The notes under the pieces are model-generated. The model made no database searches and was not told where the DNA came from. It saw only the letters and a list, made by a program, of their open reading frames with translations. Of a stretch of DNA of 64,000 nt, positions 47,042 to 56,670 are shown piece after piece. Position 1 is the first letter of the stretch; the number at the start of each line of letters is the position of its first letter. Source of the stretch: Variovorax sp. HW608 (GTDB lineage Bacteria > Pseudomonadota > Gammaproteobacteria > Burkholderiales > Burkholderiaceae_C); assembly GCF_900090195.1 (NCBI RefSeq), contig NZ_LT607803.1, positions 6,784,229-6,848,228 of the forward strand. Direction: 5' to 3'. A program made the translations under genes and the position numbers.

Positions 47042-47395
47042 TCAGATCGCAGCGGCGGTCACCACGATCTCGATCCTGTAGCCCGGGTTGGCCATCGCGG
47101 CCTGCACCGTCGCGCGCGGCGGCGTGTTGCCGGCGGGGATCCACGCGTCCCAGACCTCGTTCATCGCGCCGATCTCGCTGATGTCGGCCAGGAAGATCTG
47201 CGTCATCAGGATGCGCGACTTGTCGCTGCCGGCCTCGGCCAGCAGGCGGTCGACCATCGCGAGCACCTGTGCGGTCTGGCCGCGGATGTCCTCTGTGGTG
47301 TCGTCGGGCACCTGTCCGGCAAGGTAGATGGTTCCGTTGTGCACGGCGGTTTCGCTCAGGCGCGGGCCGACGTGAAAGCGCTGGATGGTTCCCAT
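47042..47395 (-). CDS. RidA-family protein
   Basis: 117 residues. The family is seen in TIYLAGQVPDDTTEDI, in VWDAWIPAGNTPPRATVQAA with the Arg that binds the substrate carboxylate, and in the ending IEIVVTAA. RidA removes reactive enamine/imine intermediates made by PLP enzymes; paralogues differ and the true substrate is not known. Nine bases after plsY on the same strand. Confidence 0.9.
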   Translation of the reverse strand: MGTIQRFHVGPRLSETAVHNGTIYLAGQVPDDTTEDIRGQTAQVLAMVDRLLAEAGSDKSRILMTQIFLADISEIGAMNEVWDAWIPAGNTPPRATVQAAMANPGYRIEIVVTAAAI

Positions 47396-47404
47396 AAGCT
47401 GCTC

Positions 47405-48037
47405 CTATTTCTTCTTGGATCCGAGCTTCGACTCGGTGCCGGCTGCGAGCCGGCGGATGTTTTCGCGATGCCGCCAGATCAGCAGCAGGCTGATCGAAAC
47501 CAGCGACAGCAGCACCGTGAGGTCCAGCGGCCAGGCGATCCGGCCGCCGATCAGGTAGTAGGCCGGCGCGAAGAAGGCCGCGACGATCGACGCCAGCGAC
47601 GAATAGCGGAAGAAGATGGCGATGATCAGCCAGGTGCAGCCGGTTGCCAACCCGAGCAGCCAGTCGATGCCGAGCAGCGCACCAGCCGCGGTGGCGACGC
47701 CCTTGCCGCCCTGGAAGCCGAAGAACACCGGATACAGATGCCCGAGAAAGGCGGCAAGACCGGCTACCGCAGCGGTGCCCTGCCCCATGCCCCAGCTCGC
47801 GCCGTAGTGATGGATCAGGAAGACAGGAATCCATCCCTTGAGCGCATCGAGCAGCAAGGTCGCCAATGCGGCGCCCTTGTTGCCCGAGCGCAGCACGTTC
47901 GTGGCGCCGGGGTTCTTGCTGCCGTAGCTTCGCGGGTCGGCCATGCCGAGCGCCTTGCTGACGATGACCGCAAAGGACAGCGAACCCAACAGGTACGAAA
48001 GAACGATCGCGACGATCGTGGGAAAGTAGGAACTCAC
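47405..48037 (-). CDS. plsY: Glycerol-3-phosphate acyltransferase (acyl-phosphate dependent)
   Basis: 210 residues, five membrane helices. The three cytoplasmic motifs are present: SYGSKNPGATNVLR (motif 1), GHLYPVFFGFQGGKGVATAAG (motif 2) and a C-terminal WRHRENIRRLAAGTE (motif 3). It acylates glycerol-3-phosphate with acyl-phosphate in phospholipid synthesis. Between ybaK and ridA on the same strand. Confidence 0.95.
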   Translation of the reverse strand: MSSYFPTIVAIVLSYLLGSLSFAVIVSKALGMADPRSYGSKNPGATNVLRSGNKGAALATLLLDALKGWIPVFLIHHYGASWGMGQGTAAVAGLAAFLGHLYPVFFGFQGGKGVATAAGALLGIDWLLGLATGCTWLIIAIFFRYSSLASIVAAFFAPAYYLIGGRIAWPLDLTVLLSLVSISLLLIWRHRENIRRLAAGTESKLGSKKK

Positions 48038-48089
48038 AGTGTCTCCGGGCCGGCAAACCCGGCGGCTCGCCTCCCATCGAGGCAGCCGG

Positions 48090-48581
48090 CTATTCTGCCA
48101 GCGCGCACTGCACCGATTTCGCGTCCAGCAGCTTCACGCACACCTGCGGGTCGATGCCAACCAGATAGCCGCGCCTGCCGCCATTGATGGCGATGCGCGG
48201 CAGATCGAGGATGGTCGACTCGATGTAGACCGGCATCGCACGGCGCGTGCCGAACGGCGAGGTGCCGCCGACCAGATAGCCGCTGTGGCGGTTCGCGACC
48301 TCCGGCTTGCACGGCTCGACCGACTTGGCGCCGATCTGCCGCGCGAGGTTCTTGGTCGACACAGTGCGGTTGCCGTGCATCAGCACGATGAGCGGCTTGG
48401 CGTCCTGGTCCTGCATCACGAGCGTCTTGACCACGGTGAACGGGTCGAATCCCAGCACTTCGGCGCTGTGCTGCGCGCCGCCATGCTCGACGTATTCGTA
48501 GGGATGCTCGGTGAACACGATGCCGTTCGCCCGCAACAACTGCGTCGCGGGCGTTTCGGAGACGTGCGTCTTCTTACTCAT
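48090..48581 (-). CDS. ybaK: Cys-tRNA(Pro)/aminoacyl-tRNA deacylase
   Basis: 163 residues. TPATQLLRANGIVFTEHPYE at the start, VVKTLVMQDQDAKPLIVLMHG with the catalytic-site Lys, and GYLVGGTSPFGTRRAMPVYI with the GxxPFG loop match YbaK. It hydrolyses Cys mischarged on tRNA-Pro. A GC-rich palindromic repeat lies directly upstream; plsY follows on the same strand. Confidence 0.93.
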   Translation of the reverse strand: MSKKTHVSETPATQLLRANGIVFTEHPYEYVEHGGAQHSAEVLGFDPFTVVKTLVMQDQDAKPLIVLMHGNRTVSTKNLARQIGAKSVEPCKPEVANRHSGYLVGGTSPFGTRRAMPVYIESTILDLPRIAINGGRRGYLVGIDPQVCVKLLDAKSVQCALAE

Positions 48582-48582
48582 G

Positions 48583-48672
48583 CGGCCGCCGCCGGGCCGC
48601 CCCGAGGCGGCTGCGCCTCCCCCTCGGGGGGTGGAGTTACACGCGCAACGCGCGTGAAAAGCCGGGGGGCTC
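48583..48672. repeat. Intergenic GC palindromic repeat
   Basis: Two nested inverted repeats fill the gap: GCCCCGAGGCGGC / GCCTCCCCCTCGGGG at about 48598-48636, then CACGCGC/GCGCGTG at 48648-48660. This form (CCGAGGCGGC...CCCCTCGGGGGG) recurs between genes of Comamonadaceae, which I state from general knowledge. It may end or stabilise the upstream aldo/keto reductase transcript. Confidence 0.6.
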
Positions 48673-48675
48673 TTT

Positions 48676-49737
48676 TCATGCCGCCGGGTCGCGCAATTCC
48701 CACCGGATCTTGTCAATTTCCGCGAGGAGTTCGGGCGACAGCGTGGTACCCCAGGCATCGAGGTCTTCGTCGAGCTGGGCCACCGAAGTCACGCCGATGA
48801 TCGTGCTCGCCACCTGCCACTTGGTGTAGCAGAAGGCCAACGCCAACTTCGCGGGCGTCATGTCATGCTCGCGGGCGAGCGCGTTGTAGCGGCGCGCGGC
48901 CACCAGCGCGTCGGCGCGGCCCCAGCGCTGCTTGCGCACCGACTCGTAGCTGGAGATGCGCGCACCCTTTGGCGCATCCGGCCCTTCGGTGCCGCTCTGG
49001 TCGTACTTGCCGGTCAAGAGGCCGAAGGCCAGCGGCGAGTAGGCCAGGAGCGACACGCCAAGGCGGTGCATGGTCTCGTCGAGACCGTTTTCGAGCGCGC
49101 GGCTGATCAGGCAATAGACGTTCTGCACCGTCGCGATGCGCGGCAGCCCATGCTGTTCCGCGAGACGAACGAACTCGTGCACGCCATAAGGCGTTTCGTT
49201 CGACAGGCCGATCGCCCGCACCTTGCCGGCCTTGACCAGCCTGCCGAGCGCCTCGAGCTGCTCGTGGATCGAGGTGGCGGACTTTTCCTTGCTCGGGTCG
49301 TAGTAGATCGAGCCGAAGGCCGGCACATGGCGCTCGGGCCAGTGGATCTGGTAGAGGTCGATCACATCGGTCTTGAGCCTCTTGAGGCTGGCCTCGCACG
49401 ACGCCGCGATGTCGACCGCCGTCATGCCGCTGCCTTCGCGCACCCAGGGCATGCCGCGCGAGGGGCCGGCCACCTTGGTCGCGAGCACGATCTTCTGGCG
49501 CAGGCCCGGGTTCCTGGCGAACCAGTTGCCGATGATGGTCTCGGTCGCGCCGAAGGTTTCCTTGCGGGCCGGCACGGCATACATCTCGGCCGTGTCGATG
49601 AAATCGATGCCGCGTTCGAGGGCGCGATCGAGGATCGCATGGGCGGTGGGTTCGTTGACCTGCTCACCGAAGGTCATGGTGCCGAGGCAGACCGGCGTGA
49701 CATGGAGGTCGCTCTGACCGAGTTGGATTTTCTTCAT
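48676..49737 (-). CDS. Aldo/keto reductase (Tas-like)
   Basis: 353 residues. TMTFGEQVNEPTAHAILDRA and the active-site DTAEMYAVPAR (Asp and Tyr of the AKR tetrad) with the following Lys in LATKVAGPSRG and His in YQIHWPERH mark the E. coli Tas group. NADP(H) is bound by the C-terminal STIIGVTSVAQLDED segment. The physiological substrate is unknown. Upstream of the repeat and ybaK. Confidence 0.9.
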   Translation of the reverse strand: MKKIQLGQSDLHVTPVCLGTMTFGEQVNEPTAHAILDRALERGIDFIDTAEMYAVPARKETFGATETIIGNWFARNPGLRQKIVLATKVAGPSRGMPWVREGSGMTAVDIAASCEASLKRLKTDVIDLYQIHWPERHVPAFGSIYYDPSKEKSATSIHEQLEALGRLVKAGKVRAIGLSNETPYGVHEFVRLAEQHGLPRIATVQNVYCLISRALENGLDETMHRLGVSLLAYSPLAFGLLTGKYDQSGTEGPDAPKGARISSYESVRKQRWGRADALVAARRYNALAREHDMTPAKLALAFCYTKWQVASTIIGVTSVAQLDEDLDAWGTTLSPELLAEIDKIRWELRDPAA

Positions 49738-49820
49738 GGCCGAAATGCTACCCGTTGGCCAATCGCCGTGTCGTCCACCGGACCGCACCGCGGCCGGGTC
49801 GTCCGTATCATTCGAGCCCG

Positions 49821-50738
49821 ATGTACCAAGCCCTCCGCGTCTCCCGCAGCGAATTCGTCCCGGTCCGCAACCTCCGCTATCACGTGCGCCAGTGGGGCGA
49901 GCCGTCCACCGAACGGCCGCCATTGGTGCTGCTGCACGGCTGGATGGATGTCGCCGCGTCGTGGCAATTCGTGGTCGACGCCATGAAGGATGAGCGCTGG
50001 GTCATCGCGCCCGACTTCCGCGGCTTCGGACTCACCGACGGCGGCAAGGTCGACAACTACTGGTTGCCCGACTACCTCGCCGATCTCGACTGGCTGCTCG
50101 ACCACTACGCGGGCGACCGCCCCATCGACCTGGTCGGCCACAGCATGGGCGGCAATGTGGCGATGCAGTATTCGGGCGTGCGGCCGCAGCGCATCCGGCG
50201 GCTGGTCAACCTGGAAGGCTTCGGCATGCCGGCACTCAAGCCCGAGCAGGCGCCCGAACGCTACGGCAAGTGGATCGACGAGATCAAGCGCCTGCATCGC
50301 GGCGAGATGAAGCTCGCGAGCTATTCAGCGGTCGACGGCGTCGCGCGCCGGCTCATCAAGACCAATCCCCGGCTGTCGCAGGACAAGGCCGACTGGCTCG
50401 CAGCGCACTGGTCGGTCGCCAGGCCGCACGCCGACGGTGATAACCGCTGGGAAATCCTCGGCGATCCGGCGCACAAGATCATCAACGCCCACATCTTCCG
50501 GGTCGACGAGATGCTGGCGCTCTATGCCTGCATCACGGCGCCGGTGCTGGCCGTGGAGGCCTCCGACGACAGCCTCTCCCAGTGGTGGAAGGGCCGTTAT
50601 TCGCTGGACGAGTACCACGAGCGCCTGAAAAAGGTGGCCGACGCGCGCATCGCCCGCGTCGACGACGCCGGCCACATGCTGCATCACGACCAGCCCGCCC
50701 GCGTGGCCTCGCTGATCGAGGATTTCTTCGCCCGCTGA
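49821..50738 (+). CDS. Alpha/beta hydrolase
   Basis: 305 residues. The oxyanion region LVLLHGWMDVAASW (about 36-49), nucleophile elbow VGHSMGGNVAMQY (Ser near 112) and a late His in DDAGHMLHHDQP form the triad with an Asp near 240 (EASDDSL). The fold covers esterases, lactonases and haloalkane-type enzymes, so no substrate is claimed. Divergent from the aldo/keto reductase. Confidence 0.88.
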   Translation: MYQALRVSRSEFVPVRNLRYHVRQWGEPSTERPPLVLLHGWMDVAASWQFVVDAMKDERWVIAPDFRGFGLTDGGKVDNYWLPDYLADLDWLLDHYAGDRPIDLVGHSMGGNVAMQYSGVRPQRIRRLVNLEGFGMPALKPEQAPERYGKWIDEIKRLHRGEMKLASYSAVDGVARRLIKTNPRLSQDKADWLAAHWSVARPHADGDNRWEILGDPAHKIINAHIFRVDEMLALYACITAPVLAVEASDDSLSQWWKGRYSLDEYHERLKKVADARIARVDDAGHMLHHDQPARVASLIEDFFAR

Positions 50739-50829
50739 TGCCCCTGCCCGGGTGCCGCCATGCTGGGGACCCGGCCTTGCACGACATGAGAAAATGCCCG
50801 GTTTTCCCCGAACACCGTCAGGACACCCC

Positions 50830-51934
50830 ATGGATGCAGAGCAAATCAACCAAATCGGCGCAACCCTTGCGGACCTGAGCGCCCGGACCGTCGATCTTCG
50901 GAGGTATCTTTGACTACGATGCCAAGGCCGAACGTCTGAGGACGGTCAACGCATCGCTCGAAGATCCGAACGTCTGGAATGACCCCAAGAAGGCCCAGGA
51001 ACTGGGCCGCGAAAAGAAGTCGCTGGATGACGTGGTCGTCAGCATCGACCGGCTGACCAGCGGGCTCTCGGACAACACCGAGCTCTACGAGATGTCCAAG
51101 GAAGAAGGCGACATCGACGGCCTGCAGGCCATCGCCGACGACGCTTCCAAGCTCGAAGCCGACATCAAGCAGCTCGAGTTCCGCCGGATGTTCAACAACC
51201 CGGCCGATCCGCTCAACGCCTTCGTCGACATCCAGGCCGGCGCCGGCGGCACCGAAGCCTGCGACTGGGCCAGCATGCTGCTGCGCCAGTACCTCAAGTA
51301 CGCCGAGCGCAAGGGCTTCAAGACGCAGATCGAGGACGAAACCCCCGGCGACACCGCGGGCATCAAGAGCGCCACGATCAAGGTGGAAGGCGACTACGCC
51401 TTCGGCCTCTTGCGCACCGAAACCGGCGTGCACCGGCTGGTCCGCAAGTCGCCCTTCGATTCCTCGGGCGGCCGCCACACCAGCTTCGCGAGCATCTTCG
51501 TCTACCCTGAGATCGACGACACGATCGAGATCGAGATCAACCCGGCCGATGTGCGCACCGACACCTTCCGCGCCAGCGGCGCCGGCGGGCAGCACATCAA
51601 CAAGACCGACTCGGCCGTGCGGCTCACGCACATCCCGACCGGCATCGTGGTGCAGTGCCAGGACGGCCGCAGCCAGCACAGCAATCGCGACGTCGCCTGG
51701 AAGCGCCTGCGCTCGCGCCTGTACGACCACGAGATGCGCAAGCGCATGGAAGAGCAGCAGAAGCTCGAAGACAGCAAGACCGACGTCGGCTGGGGCCACC
51801 AGATCCGCAGCTACGTGCTGGACAACAGCCGCATCAAGGACTTGCGCACCAACGTCGAAATCTCGGCGACCCAGAAGGTGCTCGACGGCGACCTCGACCC
51901 GTTCATCGAAGCCTCGCTGAAGCAGGGCGTCTGA
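50830..51934 (+). CDS. prfB: Peptide chain release factor 2, with programmed +1 frameshift
   Basis: The first frame runs 27 codons from ATG 50830 to an in-frame TGA at 50911-50913; the second frame starts at 50912 and gives a 367-residue protein. The shift site CGGAGGTATCTTTGAC carries the internal Shine-Dalgarno-like AGG, the slippery CTT and the TGA-C stop, as in E. coli. RF2 reads UGA, so low RF2 favours the shift (autoregulation). The SPF anticodon motif (KSPFDSSG) and GGQ (252-254) are intact. The HAD gene start overlaps the stop by one base. Confidence 0.97.
50898..50914 (+). promoter_or_regulatory. prfB +1 recoding site
   Basis: Bases GGAGGTATCTTTGAC contain the SD-like element three bases before the CTT-TGA-C slippery stop. 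Ribosomes pausing at UGA move from CUU to UUU and continue in the +1 frame. Confidence 0.95.
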
Positions 51935-52620
51935 TGAAAGGCGCGATGCACAAGGCGGAAGCCCTGATCTTCGACATGGACGGCACCATGGTCGACTCCA
52001 TGCCATGGCATGCCAAGGCCTGGGTCGAATACGGCGTGCGCAACGGTCTCGCGCTCGACGTGCCGGACTTCATGCGCCGCACCACCGGCCGCACCGCGTT
52101 CGAATGCGCGTGCGAGCTGATGGGCCGCGAAGTGACCGAGGCCGAAAGCGCCGCGATCACGCACGAGAAGGAATCGATCTACCGCGAGCTCTTCGGCGCG
52201 CAGTTCCGCGAGGTGGCCGGCTTCAGCGCCTTCGCGAAGTCGGCGGCGGCGCGCGGCCTGAAGATCGCCGTCGGCACCGCAGGCGACAAGCACAACATCG
52301 CGTTCACGCTGTCGAACCTGCGCCTCGATCCCCACCCGAACGCGATCGTCGGCGGCGACGAGGGCTTGCCCGGCAAGCCCGAGCCGGCGATCTTCCTCGA
52401 AGCCGCGAAGCGCATCGGCGTCGCGCCCTCGCGTTGCGTGGTCTTCGAAGACGCCCCCTTCGGCATCGAGGCCGCCCGCCGCGGCGGCATGATGGCCGTC
52501 GCCGTCTGCACCACCCACAGTGCCGCAGAACTCGCAGGGCCGCATGTCATCGCGGCCGTGCGCGACTACGACGAACTCGCCAACTCAAACTTCCTGGAGA
52601 CATTCGATGCTGTTGCGTGA
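51934..52620 (+). CDS. HAD-superfamily hydrolase (beta-phosphoglucomutase-like)
   Basis: 228 residues. Motif I is IFDMDGTMVDSM (nucleophile Asp about 14), a helical cap follows, then motif II VGTAGDKHN, motif III GLPGKPEPAIF and motif IV VFEDAPFGIEAARRGGM. Acts on a small phosphorylated metabolite, perhaps a hexose phosphate. The start overlaps the prfB stop and its 3' end overlaps pepN by 14 bases. Confidence 0.9.
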   Translation: MKGAMHKAEALIFDMDGTMVDSMPWHAKAWVEYGVRNGLALDVPDFMRRTTGRTAFECACELMGREVTEAESAAITHEKESIYRELFGAQFREVAGFSAFAKSAAARGLKIAVGTAGDKHNIAFTLSNLRLDPHPNAIVGGDEGLPGKPEPAIFLEAAKRIGVAPSRCVVFEDAPFGIEAARRGGMMAVAVCTTHSAAELAGPHVIAAVRDYDELANSNFLETFDAVA

Positions 52621-55297
52621 TGCCCAAGACCAGCCCGTCGCGATCCGCCGCGAGGACTACAGCGCGCCTGCCTACTGGATCGACACTGTCGACCTCACCT
52701 TCGACCTGGACCCGGCCAAGACGCGCGTGCTCAACCGCATGCGCCTGCGCCGCAATCCCGCCGTGGCGCCCGAGCCGCTGCGCCTGGACGGCGACGAGCT
52801 GAACCTCGCGCGCGTGCTGGTCGACGGCCAGGGCGCGTCCTTCCGCATGGAAGCCGACCAGCTCCTGATCGACAACCTGCCCGACGCCTTCGAGCTGGAG
52901 ATCTTCACCACCTGCTGCCCGAACAAGAACACCAAGCTCATGGGCCTGTTCGTGAGCGAGGACACCTTCTTCACGCAGTGCGAGGCCGAAGGCTTCCGCC
53001 GCATCACCTACTTCCTCGACCGGCCGGACGTGATGGCGAGCTACACCGTCACGATCCGTGCGTTGAAGGCCGCCTACCCGGTGCTGCTGTCCAACGGCAA
53101 CCTCGTCGAGCAGGGCGAGCTGCCCGAAGGCCGCCACTTCGCGAAGTGGGTCGACCCCTTCCGCAAGCCGAGCTACCTGTTCGCACTGGTCGCGGGCAAG
53201 CTGGTGGCGCGCGAGCAGCGCATCAGGGCGCGCAGCGGCAAGGAGCACCTGCTGCAGGTCTACGTGCGCGCCGGCGACCTCGACAAGACCGAGCACGCGA
53301 TGAATTCGCTCATCAACTCGGTGATGTGGGACGAGGCGCGCTTCGGCCTGTCGCTCGACCTCGACCGCTTCATGATCGTCGCGACCAGCGACTTCAACAT
53401 GGGCGCGATGGAGAACAAGGGCCTGAACATCTTCAACACGAAGTACGTTCTCGCCAACCAGGCCACCGCGACCGACGCCGACTACAGCAACATCGAAAGC
53501 GTGGTCGGCCACGAGTACTTCCACAACTGGAGCGGCGATCGCGTGACCTGCCGCGACTGGTTCCAGCTCTCGCTGAAGGAAGGCCTCACGGTCTTCCGCG
53601 ACCAGGAGTTCAGCCAGGACCTGTGCGCCGAAGCCTCCGCGCGCGCGGTCAAGCGCATCGAGGACGTGCGCGTGCTGCGCACCGCGCAGTTCCCCGAAGA
53701 CGCCGGCCCGATGGCGCATCCGGTGCGGCCCGACAGCTACATCGAGATCAGCAACTTCTACACCGTCACCATCTACGAGAAGGGTGCGGAAGTGGTGCGC
53801 ATGATGCAGACGCTGGTCGGCCGCAAGGGCTTCGAGCGCGGCATCACGCTGTACTTCGAGCGCCACGACGGTCAGGCCGTGACCTGCGACGACTTTGCGC
53901 AGGCGATCGCCGATGCGAATCCCGACTCCGACCTCGCGCGCCTGCTGCCGCAATTCAAGCGCTGGTACAGCCAGGCCGGCACGCCGCGCCTCACCGCGCA
54001 TGGCGTCTACGACCCGGTCGCCCGCACCTACACGCTGAGCTTCGTGCAGAACTGCCCGCCCACCCCGGGCCAGCCGGTCAAGGAGCCCTTCGTCATCCCG
54101 GTCAACATCGGCCTGCTCGGCACGGACGGCCGCGAATTGCCGGTGCAGCTCGAGGGCGACGCCGAGGCCACCCACGGCACGCGCACGCTGGTGCTCACGC
54201 GCGCCGGCGAACAGCTGTGCTTCGTCAACGTCGACGCCGAACCGGTGCCGTCGATCCTGCGCGGCTTCAGCGCGCCGGTGATCCTCGACTACGAGTACAG
54301 CGACGCGCAGCTGCTCACGCTGCTCGCCAACGACACCGATCCCTTCAACCGCTGGGAAGCCGGCCAGCGCCTGGCCCTGCGTGCCGCGCTGCATGCCATC
54401 GCGACGCCCGGCGACACACACGAGCCGCCGCTGAACCATGCCTTCATCGAGGCGATGCGCAGCGTGCTGCGCCATCGGCAGCTCGATGCCGCGTTCAAGG
54501 AACTGGTGCTGACGCTGCCGTCGGAAACCTACATCGCCGAGCAGCTCGACGTGGTCGATCCGCAGCGCGTGCATGCGGTGCGCGAAGCCATGCGCGCCCA
54601 GCTCGCGACCGCCCTCTTCGCCGACTGGGAGCAGGCCTACGAGCAGAACCGCGACACCGGCGCCTACACGCCCGATCCGGTCTCCTCGGGCCGCCGCGCA
54701 CTCGCGGGCATGGCCCTCGCGAATCTTTGCCTGGCCGCGCGCAGCTCCGGCGACGCGATCTGGCCCGGCAAGACGCTGCAGCGCTTCAAGGACGCGGGCA
54801 ACATGACCGACCGCTTCAATGCGCTCAGCGCGCTGGTCTCCTCGGGCCATGCGCTGGCGGCGCAGGCGCTCGCGCGTTTCCACGAGATCTTCAAGCACGA
54901 GGCGCTGGTGATCGACAAGTGGTTCTCGCTGCAGGCCGGCGCGCCCGACCGCGGCGGCGACATCCTGCCGCTGGTCAAGCAGCTCATGAAGCACCCGGAT
55001 TTCTCGATCAAGAACCCGAACCGGGCGCGCAGCGTGATCTTCAGCTACTGCAACGCCAACCCGGGAGCCCTGCACCGCACGGACGCCGCCGGCTACGTGT
55101 TCTGGAGCGACCGCGTGATCGAGCTCGACGCGATCAACCCGCAGGTCGCCGCCCGCCTCGCGCGCGCGCTCGACCGCTGGAGCAAGCTCGCCGAGCCGTA
55201 CCGCAGCGCCGCCCGCGAGGCAATCGCGCGTGTCGCGGCGCGGCCGGACCTCAGCAAGGACACCCTCGAAGTCGTCACCCGCGCCCTCGCGATCTGA
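52607..55297 (+). CDS. pepN: Aminopeptidase N (M1 family)
   Basis: 896 residues, the length of the E. coli enzyme. GAMEN (266-270) binds the substrate N-terminus; the zinc site is HEYFH (302-306) with E325 in LKEGLTVF. It removes N-terminal residues from peptides in the cytoplasm. The ATG at 52607 is inside the HAD gene, and [18 protein letters not shown] fits the family start. Confidence 0.96.
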   Translation: MLLRDAQDQPVAIRREDYSAPAYWIDTVDLTFDLDPAKTRVLNRMRLRRNPAVAPEPLRLDGDELNLARVLVDGQGASFRMEADQLLIDNLPDAFELEIFTTCCPNKNTKLMGLFVSEDTFFTQCEAEGFRRITYFLDRPDVMASYTVTIRALKAAYPVLLSNGNLVEQGELPEGRHFAKWVDPFRKPSYLFALVAGKLVAREQRIRARSGKEHLLQVYVRAGDLDKTEHAMNSLINSVMWDEARFGLSLDLDRFMIVATSDFNMGAMENKGLNIFNTKYVLANQATATDADYSNIESVVGHEYFHNWSGDRVTCRDWFQLSLKEGLTVFRDQEFSQDLCAEASARAVKRIEDVRVLRTAQFPEDAGPMAHPVRPDSYIEISNFYTVTIYEKGAEVVRMMQTLVGRKGFERGITLYFERHDGQAVTCDDFAQAIADANPDSDLARLLPQFKRWYSQAGTPRLTAHGVYDPVARTYTLSFVQNCPPTPGQPVKEPFVIPVNIGLLGTDGRELPVQLEGDAEATHGTRTLVLTRAGEQLCFVNVDAEPVPSILRGFSAPVILDYEYSDAQLLTLLANDTDPFNRWEAGQRLALRAALHAIATPGDTHEPPLNHAFIEAMRSVLRHRQLDAAFKELVLTLPSETYIAEQLDVVDPQRVHAVREAMRAQLATALFADWEQAYEQNRDTGAYTPDPVSSGRRALAGMALANLCLAARSSGDAIWPGKTLQRFKDAGNMTDRFNALSALVSSGHALAAQALARFHEIFKHEALVIDKWFSLQAGAPDRGGDILPLVKQLMKHPDFSIKNPNRARSVIFSYCNANPGALHRTDAAGYVFWSDRVIELDAINPQVAARLARALDRWSKLAEPYRSAAREAIARVAARPDLSKDTLEVVTRALAI

Positions 55298-55314
55298 CCT
55301 CCCCAAGGAAATTC

Positions 55315-56331
55315 ATGGCTCAACAAAAGATTTCACTGACCCGCTACCTCGTCGAGCAGCAACGCGCCGACGGACTCATCCCCGGCCAGCTCCGTCTGCT
55401 CCTCGAAGTGGTGGCGCGCGCCTGCAAGAGCATCAGCCAGGCGGTCAACAAGGGAGCGCTCGGCGGCGTGCTCGGCAGCGCCGAGAGCGAGAACGTGCAG
55501 GGCGAAGTCCAGAAGAAGCTCGACATCATCGCCAACGAGGTGCTGATCGAGGCCAACGAATGGGGCGGCCATCTCGCCGCAATGGCCAGCGAGGAAATGG
55601 ACAGCATCCACCTGGTGCCCAACCGCTACCCGCAGGGCGAATACCTGCTGCTGTTCGATCCGCTCGATGGCTCGTCGAACATCGACGTCAACGTCAGCAT
55701 CGGCACCATTTTCAGCGTACTGCGCAAACCCGAGAACGGCCACGGCCAGAGCGTGCAGGAATCCGACTTCCTGCAGGCCGGCAGCAAGCAGGTCGCCGCA
55801 GGCTATTGCATCTACGGCCCGCAGACCACGCTGGTGCTCACCGTCGGCAACGGCGTCGCGATGTTCACGCTCGACCGTGAGCAGGGTTCCTTCATGCTGA
55901 CGCAGGAAGACATCCAGATCCCGCCCGACACCAAGGAATTCGCGATCAACATGAGCAACATGCGCCACTGGGACGCCCCGGTGAAGCGCTACATCGACGA
56001 GTGCCTGGCCGGCAAGGAAGGCCCGCGCGGCAAGGACTTCAACATGCGCTGGATCGCCAGCATGGTGGCCGACGTGCACCGCATCCTGATGCGCGGCGGC
56101 GTCTTCATGTACCCGTGGGACAAGCGCGAGCCCGAAAAGGCCGGCAAGCTGCGCCTGATGTACGAAGCCAACCCCATGAGCTGGCTCGTGGAACAGGCCG
56201 GCGGCGGCGCCACCAACGGCCGCCAGCGCATCCTCGACATCGCGCCGACCAAGCTGCACGAGCGGGTGGCTGTGGTTTTGGGGTCAAAAAATGAGGTCGA
56301 GCGCGTAACTGGCTATCACGACCCGCTATAA
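55315..56331 (+). CDS. fbp: Fructose-1,6-bisphosphatase, class 1
   Basis: 338 residues with AAGGAA upstream. The metal and substrate sites are [20 protein letters not shown] (about 118-137) and [16 protein letters not shown] (about 282-297). It dephosphorylates fructose-1,6-bisphosphate in gluconeogenesis. Its TAA stop is within the TATAAT of the tRNA-Thr promoter. Confidence 0.97.
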   Translation: MAQQKISLTRYLVEQQRADGLIPGQLRLLLEVVARACKSISQAVNKGALGGVLGSAESENVQGEVQKKLDIIANEVLIEANEWGGHLAAMASEEMDSIHLVPNRYPQGEYLLLFDPLDGSSNIDVNVSIGTIFSVLRKPENGHGQSVQESDFLQAGSKQVAAGYCIYGPQTTLVLTVGNGVAMFTLDREQGSFMLTQEDIQIPPDTKEFAINMSNMRHWDAPVKRYIDECLAGKEGPRGKDFNMRWIASMVADVHRILMRGGVFMYPWDKREPEKAGKLRLMYEANPMSWLVEQAGGGATNGRQRILDIAPTKLHERVAVVLGSKNEVERVTGYHDPL

Positions 56332-56332
56332 T
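56327..56332 (+). promoter_or_regulatory. -10 box of tRNA-Thr promoter
   Basis: Perfect TATAAT, ending 10 bases before the tRNA, followed by a GC-rich CGAGGGC. The stop codon of fbp (56329-56331) lies in it. The -35 (around 56304-56310) is poor. Confidence 0.55.
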
Positions 56333-56342
56333 CGAGGGCTTA

Positions 56343-56418
56343 GCCGGTGTAGCTCAGTCGGTAGAGCAGCTCATTCGTAATGAGAAGGTCGGGTGTTCGA
56401 ATCATCTCTCCGGCACCA
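56343..56418 (+). tRNA. tRNA-Thr (CGT)
   Basis: 76 bases with encoded CCA. The anticodon loop ATTCGTAAT gives CGT. The acceptor GCCGGTG pairs with CTCCGGC except for a T-T mismatch at the sixth pair, and the T stem GGGTG/CATCT uses two G-T wobbles; both look unusual but not disabling. Confidence 0.93.
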
Positions 56419-56430
56419 AGTACAGCAAGG

Positions 56431-56461
56431 AAACCCTGCTATCGATTCGGTAGCAGGGTTT
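56431..56461 (+). terminator. Intrinsic terminator of tRNA-Thr
   Basis: AAACCCTGCTA (56431-56441) and TAGCAGGGTTT (56451-56461) form an 11-bp perfect stem with a nine-base loop, followed by TTTTGCTTTTG. Between here and 56670 no gene is supported. Confidence 0.9.
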
Positions 56462-56670
56462 TTTGCTTTTGCGCATTTGTAGGCACTCTGTAGGCAACGT
56501 CGGAAGATCGGCATCCGATTCGCAGCCTCTCTCGCGAGGCGGCACTTGCAGAGACATCCGCCGAAAAGTACAAGCTCATCAAAGGGCGACTCGAGCGCCC
56601 TATAGCGCCGGTGCTCGCGTCCGGACGCCGGCCGGGAATTCCCGGCCACGATCGGCAAGATTCGGGCAAA

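Noticed and set aside
52547..55306. 919-residue minus-strand frame opposite pepN, and similar long frames opposite copA (15586-17469) and the Bug/M20 genes (61032-63164)
   Set aside because: High GC leaves antisense frames open. Their translations are Arg/Ala/His-rich without motifs, while the opposite strands encode complete known enzymes.
52978..56331. 1117-residue plus-strand frame that runs through pepN into fbp
   Set aside because: It is the fbp frame left open upstream through pepN. Only its last 338 residues (55315-56331) are real.
56371..56658. Minus-strand frame ending RRDDSNTRPSHYE opposite tRNA-Thr
   Set aside because: This string is the well-known false translation of the antisense of tRNA genes. 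The frame has no ribosome site or family similarity.
56462..56670. Possible integrase or attachment remnant after tRNA-Thr
   Set aside because: The 200 bases have no stop-free recognised frame, and no second copy of the tRNA end was found in the window. An old integration site cannot be shown.
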